From assembly GCA_022340285.1 (NCBI GenBank), contig JAJDOG010000040.1:1-64000 (forward strand): a stretch of 64,000 nt of DNA, in the 5' to 3' direction. Origin of the DNA: Betaproteobacteria bacterium (GTDB taxonomy: Bacteria; Pseudomonadota; Gammaproteobacteria; Burkholderiales; SG8-39). The notes under the pieces are model-generated. The model did not search any database. It saw only the letters and a list, made by a program, of their open reading frames with translations, and had not been told where the DNA came from. Of this stretch, positions 56,998-64,000 are shown one piece after another (the stretch's first letter is position 1; the number at the start of each line of letters is the position of its first letter). The position numbers and the translations under genes are program-made.

Positions 56998-57711
56998 ATG
57001 AGTCAACGCCATCCTGATCAGGCTTTGTTGTTAGAGGCCAGGACCGGAAGCGAATCGCCACAGGGCGGCACCCTCGCCGGCGCGATCTGCGACCGGGTGC
57101 GCACCGACATCCTTGCGGGTCGCCGCCAGCCCGGAGCGAGAATTCGTCTCGAGGATCTGAAAGCGGAGTTCGGCGTGAGCTGGAGCCCGATCCGCGAAGC
57201 CGTTTCGCGGCTCGTGGCCGAGGGGCTGATCACTACCGAGGAGAACCGCGGCTATCGCGTTGCACCGGTGTCCAGGGCCGATCTTGCCGAGGTGATCAGC
57301 TTGCGCATGCTGCTCGAGAGCATGGCGCTGCAGCGCTCGATCGAGCAGGGCGACGACGCGTGGGAGGCGGACGTCCTCGCCCACCAGCATCGCCTGGGAA
57401 AGCTCGAGAGCAGCCGGATGAATCCCGCGGAAGGCGAGCAGTGGGAGACCTGGCACCGCGCGTACCACGAAGCGCTCATTCGCGCGTGCGGCTCGCCGAT
57501 CCTGCTCCAGTTTTGCGACCAGCTGCATGATCTGAACGACCGCTACCGGCGCCTGTTTCTTTCGGCGCACGACTTCGATCGCGACGTCCCCGCCGAGCAT
57601 CGCAGCATCACCGAAGCCACGCTCGCGCGTGACGCGGTCACCGCCTGCGACCTTCTGCGGGGGCATATAGAGAGAACCGGCCAGAACGTCCTGCACTCCA
57701 TGCAGGTTTAG
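56998..57711 (+). CDS. GntR family transcriptional regulator
   Basis: LAGAICDRVRTDILAGRRQPGARIRLEDLKAEFGVSWSPIREAVSRLVAEGLITTEENRGYRVAPVS. Confidence 0.93.
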   Translation: MSQRHPDQALLLEARTGSESPQGGTLAGAICDRVRTDILAGRRQPGARIRLEDLKAEFGVSWSPIREAVSRLVAEGLITTEENRGYRVAPVSRADLAEVISLRMLLESMALQRSIEQGDDAWEADVLAHQHRLGKLESSRMNPAEGEQWETWHRAYHEALIRACGSPILLQFCDQLHDLNDRYRRLFLSAHDFDRDVPAEHRSITEATLARDAVTACDLLRGHIERTGQNVLHSMQV

Positions 57712-57738
57712 TGGCGCAGGCCGGCACCATTTGGGGAA

Positions 57739-58887
57739 CTAGGCCAGCACGGGCGGGAGCTGGCGGGCGAGCGCCTGCTTTCTAGACGTTGCCGCGCCGA
57801 CGAGCGCGAACCCGGTGAGCACGCCGGCGCCATCGACGAAACGCGCTTCCACGCCCTCTTCGGCCGCTTCCGTCTCCCACGCACCATCTGATCCGGCCGG
57901 CGGGGCGACCACGACCGGCAACGCAGGCGTTTTGACCACGACGGGCATCGCCGGGTAGGTCACCGCGGTCGGCATGCCGGCAAGCGTGCGCGCTAGCGCG
58001 CGTGTTGCATGCATGATCGGGGCGACGAACGGAAGCACCTGACCGTTGACCTCGGCACAGTCGCCGAGTGCGTAGACATCGGGTGCACTCGCGGCGAGAA
58101 AACGGTCGGTCACGATGCCGCGATTGACGGTCAGGCTGGCACGGCGCGCGAGATCGGTCCGCGGCCGCAGGCCGATCGCCGCGAGTACGGCATCGGCCTC
58201 GAGGTCCATGCCGTCTGCGAGCGCAACGCGCAGCCCTTCGGTTGCGTGCGACACCGTTGTCGCGGTCGTTCCGAGATGCCAGCGCACGCCGACGCGGGCC
58301 AGCGCAGCCTCTACGCGCTCGGCGGCGGGTCCGGGCAGGAGCCTGCCGAGCGGCTGGGGCGCCGGATCGACGACGTCCACAGTGTAGCCGGCCGTCGCGA
58401 GATCGTTGGCGAACTCGCAGCCAATGAGGCCGGCACCCAAGAGCACGACACGCCTGCGCCCCTCGATCTTCGCGCGAAATCGCGCGTAGGACTCGAGGTC
58501 GTTTACGCGCTGAACTTCGTCGGCCGCGTCGCCCGCAAGCGGCACCGAAATCGGATCCGCGCCGAGCGCCAGCACGAGCTTCGAGTAAGTAAGCGTCTCC
58601 CCATCGAGCTCGATCGCCCGTCGCACTGTATCGATTGCACGGACTTCAGTGTTCGCGCGAACTTCTGCGCGGAGCTGCGCAGCCATGTCCGCGGCGCTCG
58701 CTCCGCCGAGCTGAGTCACCGTCTTTCCCGACGCGAAAGCGTTCGAGAGCATCGGCTTGGAATAAGCCCGCGCCTCGTCGCGGCTGACGACCACGAGCGC
58801 TCGCTCGGCGTCGAGCTTGCGGAGCTCGCGCGCGACACCATAGCCCGCGAGCCCGCTGCCGAGAACGATGATCGGCGCCTTTCCCAT
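57739..58887 (-). CDS. FAD-dependent NAD(P)H oxidoreductase, probable rubredoxin reductase
   Basis: APIIVLGSGLAGYGVARELRKLDAERALVVVSRDEARAYSKPMLSNAFASGKT; VVLLGAGLIGCEFANDLATAGYTVDVVD; YALGDCAEVNG; adjacent rubredoxin. Confidence 0.88.
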   Translation of the reverse strand: MGKAPIIVLGSGLAGYGVARELRKLDAERALVVVSRDEARAYSKPMLSNAFASGKTVTQLGGASAADMAAQLRAEVRANTEVRAIDTVRRAIELDGETLTYSKLVLALGADPISVPLAGDAADEVQRVNDLESYARFRAKIEGRRRVVLLGAGLIGCEFANDLATAGYTVDVVDPAPQPLGRLLPGPAAERVEAALARVGVRWHLGTTATTVSHATEGLRVALADGMDLEADAVLAAIGLRPRTDLARRASLTVNRGIVTDRFLAASAPDVYALGDCAEVNGQVLPFVAPIMHATRALARTLAGMPTAVTYPAMPVVVKTPALPVVVAPPAGSDGAWETEAAEEGVEARFVDGAGVLTGFALVGAATSRKQALARQLPPVLA

Positions 58888-59357
58888 TACTGCTCCAGCA
58901 GGCTCCGCAACATCCACGCGTTCTTCTCGTGGACCTGCAGGCGCTGGGTGAGAAGGTCCGCAGTCGGCTGGTCGCCGGCCTTCTCGACCGTCGGGAACAC
59001 CGAGCGAGCGGTGCGCGCCACGGCCTCCTGCGCTTCGACGAGCTGCCGGATCATGTCCCGCGCCGCTGGCACGCCCTCCTCGTCCGGAATGGACGAGAGC
59101 TTCGCGAACTGCTTGGACGAGCCAGGCGCCGGATGGCCCAGGGCCCGGATGCGCTCTGCGATGAGATCCAGCGCGTTCCACTGCTCCGTGTACTCTTCCA
59201 TGAAGAGCGTGTGCAACGTCTGGAACATGGGCCCCGTCACATTCCAGTGAAAGTTGTGGGTCTTGAGGTAGAGCGCATAGGAGTCGGCGAGCAGCCGCGA
59301 CAGGCCGTCCGCGATCGCTTTGCGGTCTTTCGTGTCGATGCCGATATCGATCTTCAT
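58887..59357 (-). CDS. Dps family DNA-binding ferritin-like protein
   Basis: [53 protein letters not shown]. Confidence 0.95.
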   Translation of the reverse strand: MKIDIGIDTKDRKAIADGLSRLLADSYALYLKTHNFHWNVTGPMFQTLHTLFMEEYTEQWNALDLIAERIRALGHPAPGSSKQFAKLSSIPDEEGVPAARDMIRQLVEAQEAVARTARSVFPTVEKAGDQPTADLLTQRLQVHEKNAWMLRSLLEQ

Positions 59358-59390
59358 TCCCGAGCCTCCTTTCGCTTCAAGCGGCGGCCG

Positions 59391-59564
59391 TCAGGCCGCC
59401 ACCACTTCGACCATCTCGAAATCCGCCTTCGCGACGCCGCAGTCCGGACAGCCCCAGTCGGCCGGGATGTCCTCCCAGCGCGTTCCTGCCGCGATGCCTT
59501 CTTCGGGAAGTCCCTTGGCCTCGTCGTAGACGAAGCCGCACACCACGCATTGCCATGTCTTCAT
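59391..59564 (-). CDS. Rubredoxin
   Basis: [57 protein letters not shown]; two CxxCG motifs. Confidence 0.97.
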   Translation of the reverse strand: MKTWQCVVCGFVYDEAKGLPEEGIAAGTRWEDIPADWGCPDCGVAKADFEMVEVVAA

Positions 59565-59590
59565 TTCGATCTCCTTTCGTTCGTGATCCG

Positions 59591-60061
59591 TCATGCGCTG
59601 GCTTTGGCGAGCGCTGCGCGGTACTGGTTGGCGTGCCGCTCTTCCACCTTGGCGAGCGCCGCGAAGCGCCGTGCGGCCTTCTCGAGCGTGCGCCGGAAGC
59701 TCTCGGCGTGTTCCTTGGACTCGGCGATCTGCTCGTCGAATTCCTTGACCGCCGCGGCGTTGCCTTCCTCGACCGCGAGATGGCGGAACTTCGGATACAT
59801 CTCGGTGTACTCGTAGGTCTCGCCTTCGATCGCGATCTCGAGCGCCTTCGCGGGAGTGAGCTGCGCTTTCGGGTAGAGCAGATCGAGGTGGCCGAACGCG
59901 TGTTGCACTTCCTGGTCGGCGGTCTCTTCGAAGATGCGTGCCGTCTCGATGTCGCCGGCCTCGCGCGCGAGCTTGGCGAAGTAACGGTACTTGATGTGCG
60001 CCATGCTCTCGCCCGCGAAAGCGGCCTCGAGGTTCTGGACGGTGACTGATTCGGGTTTCAT
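59591..60061 (-). CDS. Rubrerythrin family protein
   Basis: [51 protein letters not shown]...; appears to be the diiron domain only, with rubredoxin as a separate gene. Confidence 0.93.
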   Translation of the reverse strand: MKPESVTVQNLEAAFAGESMAHIKYRYFAKLAREAGDIETARIFEETADQEVQHAFGHLDLLYPKAQLTPAKALEIAIEGETYEYTEMYPKFRHLAVEEGNAAAVKEFDEQIAESKEHAESFRRTLEKAARRFAALAKVEERHANQYRAALAKASA

Positions 60062-60207
60062 TGCTGCCTCCTGTGCTGGTTTTCAGAATCGACGGGTGCA
60101 TTGTGCCGCCCCGTCGATATCGATTCCAACGAATAATATTGAGTGTTATGATCGAGTTTATCGATAACACATCCGGATTGCCGTCCGCTTTCCCGCCGGC
60201 TTTCTCC

Positions 60208-61173
60208 ATGCGCGCCTTGCCCTCCCTTCGCCAGCTGCGCTATCTCGTCGCCATCGCTGAGCACCTCAACTTCACGCGCGCGGCGGAAGCCTGCTTCGTG
60301 ACCCAGTCGACGCTCAGCGCCGGGCTCAAGGAGCTCGAGACCATCCTCGGCGCCCAGGTCGTTGAGCGCGACCGGCGCTCGGTCGTGGTGACGCCGTTGG
60401 GGCGGGAAATTGCGGATCGCGCCAGATCGCTGATCGCCGAGGCGGAGGATCTCGTCGATCTCGCCGCGGGCTCCGCCGAACCCATGAGTGGAACGTTGCG
60501 GCTTGGGGTCATTCCGACGATCGCGCCTTTCCTGCTGCCGAAAGCGCTCCCCGGGCTCCGCGACTGCTATCCGGCGCTCAAGCTCGTGCTGCGCGAAGAC
60601 CTGACGGGAAATCTGCTGGCACGACTACGCGACGGCGAGCTCGACCTCGCGCTCATCGCGCTTCCCTACGACACGGGCGAGCTGCGTGTGCAGCCGCTCT
60701 TCGACGACGAATTCTGGCTCGCGGGGCCCGAGGGCGACCCGGCGCTCAAGGCCAAGCGCCCCCCCTTTGCTGGGCCGATCGCCGAGCGACTGCTGCTCCT
60801 CGAGGAAGGGCATTGCCTGCGGGATCACACGCTCGCCGCCTGCGAGCCCGGGAGGACACCGAGCGCGTCGGGGTTGGAGGCCACCAGCTTGCTAACCTTG
60901 ATGCAGATGGTCGAATCCGGCCTCGGCCTCGCCCTCGTGCCCGAGCTCGCGTTGCGGAGCGGTGCACTGAACAACACGGGGCTTGTCGCCCGCCCACTCG
61001 CGCCGCCGGCGCCCCGGCGGACGATTGCGCTCGTGGCGCGCCACACGACCGCGCGGGCCGCGGAGCTCGGAGCTCTTGCGGAGTTTCTCGTCGATCTGCG
61101 CAAGCGCGAAGGCCGTGCGGTGCTGACCTCGCGCGGCCGACTTACCCGAAAGCCGGGAGCCCCGAAGACGTAG
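60208..61173 (+). CDS. oxyR: LysR family regulator, OxyR-like
   Basis: [83 protein letters not shown]. Alternative start at 60148. Confidence 0.88.
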   Translation: MRALPSLRQLRYLVAIAEHLNFTRAAEACFVTQSTLSAGLKELETILGAQVVERDRRSVVVTPLGREIADRARSLIAEAEDLVDLAAGSAEPMSGTLRLGVIPTIAPFLLPKALPGLRDCYPALKLVLREDLTGNLLARLRDGELDLALIALPYDTGELRVQPLFDDEFWLAGPEGDPALKAKRPPFAGPIAERLLLLEEGHCLRDHTLAACEPGRTPSASGLEATSLLTLMQMVESGLGLALVPELALRSGALNNTGLVARPLAPPAPRRTIALVARHTTARAAELGALAEFLVDLRKREGRAVLTSRGRLTRKPGAPKT

Positions 61174-61206
61174 GGGCCGCTGCGATGCGTTGGCCGCGCC
61201 GGCGCG

Positions 61207-61920
61207 TCACGCTTGCGATTTCATCTGGGCGAGCGCCCGTGCCCGCCACATGGGCCAGGCGCGGTTATAGTTCTGCACCGGCACGGAGGCGTGCACCTCC
61301 TTCGCGTCGAGGTAAGTGATCTTCCCCCCGGGGCCGGCGATGGCCATGGCTTGCGCCTGCATACGGGCGCTCAGCTCCATGTAGATGCTGCGCCCTACTG
61401 CGCGGGGTAGATTCTCGCCCACGACCACGGAACCGTGGCCGCGCATCAGCGCGGCGGGCTTTTCTCCCAGCGTTCGCGCCAGCGCCTGTCCGAGATAGGG
61501 TGTCTTGACCAGGAGGTCAGTGCCTTCCTGGGCGTCGCGGATCTCGAAGATGGGCACACCGTCACCCACGAACGCGGCCATGTGAAAGATCGGGCGCAGG
61601 GGCACCGTCGTGACGCTGAACGGGACGACCGTCGGCGAATGGGTATGGACCACGGCCATTACCTCGGGCCGGGCCTTGTAGATCTCCCCGTGGATGAAGC
61701 GCTCCCGGACGGACTCGCGCCCGCGCGCTTCGCGCGGATTGCTGTCGAGGTCGTACTCCATGATGTCTTCCACGGTGACGAGCTCCGGCGCAAGCGAGCG
61801 CGCGAGCAGGTAACAGGCGGGGTCACGATCCGAGCGCACGCTGACGTGGCCGTATGCATCGATCACGCCGTGCTCCGCAAGGATGCGGTAGGCCGCGGCC
61901 AGATCTTCGATGAGATTCAT
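61207..61920 (-). CDS. Class II aldolase/adducin family protein
   Basis: MNLIEDLAAAYRILAEHGVIDAYGHVSVRSD; VVHTHSPTVVPFSV; ALMRGHGSVVVGENL. Confidence 0.9.
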   Translation of the reverse strand: MNLIEDLAAAYRILAEHGVIDAYGHVSVRSDRDPACYLLARSLAPELVTVEDIMEYDLDSNPREARGRESVRERFIHGEIYKARPEVMAVVHTHSPTVVPFSVTTVPLRPIFHMAAFVGDGVPIFEIRDAQEGTDLLVKTPYLGQALARTLGEKPAALMRGHGSVVVGENLPRAVGRSIYMELSARMQAQAMAIAGPGGKITYLDAKEVHASVPVQNYNRAWPMWRARALAQMKSQA

Positions 61921-62063
61921 CGGGAGCGTCTCCTCCGTCGGGATATCGGTCGCGCACATTGTGCAGAGATTCGGCCGGCGCGGCGAGCACGGATACGGCG
62001 CCCGGGCCGGCTAGAATGGATGACCGCCGGCGTCGTTCCGGCGGCTATGGCCAAGGGGAGACG

Positions 62064-63044
62064 ATGGCCGATCTGAAGCTCACTTTCGCGTGCGGCGGCT
62101 ACGACCGGATCGAGGCGCTGCGCAACGGCGCCGTCAAGCCGGAGGGAATCGACCTGGATTTCCTGGAGATCCAGGCGCCGCGCGAGATCTTCGACCGCAT
62201 GGTCGGCAAGCGGGAATTTGACGTGTCCGAGCTGTCGAGCTCGGAGTTCATCGCCATGACGGCGGCGGGCGACTGTCCGTTCGTCGGATTGCCCGTGTTC
62301 CCCTCGAAGTGCTTTCGCCACGGCTTCATCTGCATCAATCGGAACTCGGGCATCCGCGCGCCGAAGGACCTGGAGGGGAAGCGGGTGGGCACGCCGCTCT
62401 ATACCCAGACCGCGGCGATTTGGATCCGCGGTCATCTGCAACACGATTTCGGCGTGGATCTGAGCACGATCCACTGGGTGCAAGGCGCGGTGGAGAAGGG
62501 GGGCAGTCACGGCGAACCGCACGCCCGGCCGCTACTGCGCCCGGTCGAGATCGAAATCAACCGCAGCGGCAAATCCTTGAGCGACATGCTGGCCGATGGC
62601 GATATCGACGCGGTGCTCGGCTCGCGCCTGCCCGAGTCGCTCCGGACCCATCCCGACGTGGTGCGACTCCTCCCCGACTACCGCACGGTGGAACGAGATT
62701 TCTACCTGCGCACCAGGATCCATCCGATCATGCACCTCGTCGTGATTCGCCGCGACGTGTACGAACGCGACCCCTGGGTTGCCCGGAGCCTGTACAACGC
62801 GTTCGACGCCGCGAAGAATTGGGCGCTCCACGCAATGCGCTTTTCGGGCGCGCAGCGCTACATGCTGCCCTGGCTATTCGCCGACATCGACGAGATCGAC
62901 GAGGTGTTCGGCGGCGATCCCTGGCCTTACGGGATCGAGCCCAACCGCCCGACTCTGGAGGCGCTCGTCCAGTACATGGCCGAGCAGCACCTTATTGCGC
63001 AGCCGCTTCCGGTGGACGAGCTGTTCGTCCCCGTCTCGTATTAG
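62064..63044 (+). CDS. 4,5-dihydroxyphthalate decarboxylase-like protein (periplasmic-binding-protein fold, no signal peptide)
   Basis: MADLKLTFACGGYDRIEALRNGAVKPEGIDLDFLEIQAPREIFDRMVGKREFDVSELSSSEFIAM. Confidence 0.82.
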   Translation: MADLKLTFACGGYDRIEALRNGAVKPEGIDLDFLEIQAPREIFDRMVGKREFDVSELSSSEFIAMTAAGDCPFVGLPVFPSKCFRHGFICINRNSGIRAPKDLEGKRVGTPLYTQTAAIWIRGHLQHDFGVDLSTIHWVQGAVEKGGSHGEPHARPLLRPVEIEINRSGKSLSDMLADGDIDAVLGSRLPESLRTHPDVVRLLPDYRTVERDFYLRTRIHPIMHLVVIRRDVYERDPWVARSLYNAFDAAKNWALHAMRFSGAQRYMLPWLFADIDEIDEVFGGDPWPYGIEPNRPTLEALVQYMAEQHLIAQPLPVDELFVPVSY

Positions 63045-63176
63045 GCGAACCGAGGCAGCGGTTTCGCCCGAGGTGCCTCACGCGTAGTATAAGGCGACCC
63101 AGAATGCTCACCCGACCAGGCAACCGCCGGACGAGCATCGCAGACGACCCGTGACCGTCAGAAAAGGAAGCGCGCA

Positions 63177-64000
63177 ATGAACGAACCGATGGTGAGAGCG
63201 GTGAGAGGCAAGGACGACGCGGCGGCGACGCGCGAGGGACGGGGTTTGCGGATCCCGTACGAGGATCTCCGGGACTGGATCGCGCAGGCCGAGAAGCTCG
63301 GCGAGGTCCGGGTCGTCAAGGGCGCCTCCTGGCAGGAGGAGATCGGGATGGCGGCCGAGCTCGTGATGCACGACGAGAACGCGCCGTGCGTGATCTTCGA
63401 CGACGTGCCGGGCTGCCGGAGTGGGCAGCGGGTGCTGGTGAACTTCTTCGGCGGCAAGCGGCGGAACATGACCCTGGGCTTCCCGCTCGAATACAGCAAG
63501 CTCGAGCTCTCGGAGGCCTTCCTCGAGAACTACATGCGCGAGCTGAAGTCGGTCCCGCATCAGTTTGTCGAGACCGGTCCGATCTTCGAGAACGTGATCA
63601 CCGGCGCGGACATCGACATCACGAAGTTCCCGGTGCCGACCTGGCACGAGGGCGACGGCGGGCGCTACATCGGGACGGGTAGCTACAACGTCACGATCGA
63701 CCCGGAGGAGAAGTGGATCAACGTGGGCACCTACCGCGTCATGATCCACGACAAGAATTCGCTCGGCTTTTATATGTCTCCGGGCAAGCACGGCCGGATC
63801 CACCGCGACAAATACCAGGCGCGCAACGAGCCGATGCCGGTGGCGGTCGTGGTCGGCGGCGATCCGCTGCAATTTCTCGTTGCCTGCAGCGAAATGCCTT
63901 ACGGCGTCTGCGAGTTCGACATCGCGGGCGGGCTGCGGGGCAAGCCGGTGCAATGCGTGCGCGGCAAGGTGACGGGCCTGCCGATTCCCGCCAATGCGGA
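63177..64000 (+). CDS. UbiD family decarboxylase, N-terminal part, truncated by window edge
   Basis: MNEPMVRAVRGKDDAAATREGRGLRIPYEDLRDWIAQAEKLGEVRVVKGASWQEEIGMAAELV...; KFPVPTWHEGDGGRYIGTGSYNVTIDPE...NVGTYRVMIHDKNSLGFYMSPGKHGRIHRDKY. Not in the ORF track (open at window end). Confidence 0.92.
   Translation, partial: MNEPMVRAVRGKDDAAATREGRGLRIPYEDLRDWIAQAEKLGEVRVVKGASWQEEIGMAAELVMHDENAPCVIFDDVPGCRSGQRVLVNFFGGKRRNMTLGFPLEYSKLELSEAFLENYMRELKSVPHQFVETGPIFENVITGADIDITKFPVPTWHEGDGGRYIGTGSYNVTIDPEEKWINVGTYRVMIHDKNSLGFYMSPGKHGRIHRDKYQARNEPMPVAVVVGGDPLQFLVACSEMPYGVCEFDIAGGLRGKPVQCVRGKVTGLPIPANA

Noticed and set aside
59391-60209. 272-aa ORF fused to rubredoxin
   Set aside because: The N-terminal part is an out-of-frame reading of rubrerythrin; rubredoxin starts at MKTWQC (59564).

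Overview
GC-rich chromosomal window, most likely from a betaproteobacterium, spanning a replication-origin region (mnmG...mnmE-yidC-yidD-rnpA-rpmH <-> dnaA-dnaN-gyrB). It also carries housekeeping blocks (topB-smg-dprA-LysM; def-fmt-rsmB-DUF4390-ntrY-ntrX-trkA-trkH; metH) and, from about 45 kb on, an accessory catabolic region: a TetR-associated acyl-CoA cluster, a TRAP-transporter/amidohydrolase cluster, a rubrerythrin/rubredoxin/Dps/OxyR peroxide cluster, and a UbiD/dihydroxyphthalate-decarboxylase-like cluster. No rRNA, tRNA, transposase or CRISPR array was recognised. The most notable non-coding signals are: two parS-like ParB sites upstream of mnmG; a SAM-II-like aptamer with a terminator and a plausible antiterminator in the metH leader; two near-identical palindromic operators bracketing the acyl-CoA cluster; and a 21-codon mini-duplication of the topB 5' end directly upstream of topB. 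An NtrX-like regulator has lost its Walker A and GAFTGA motifs. I did not find a clearly novel multi-gene defence or mobile system. All product calls come from reading the translations, with no database search.
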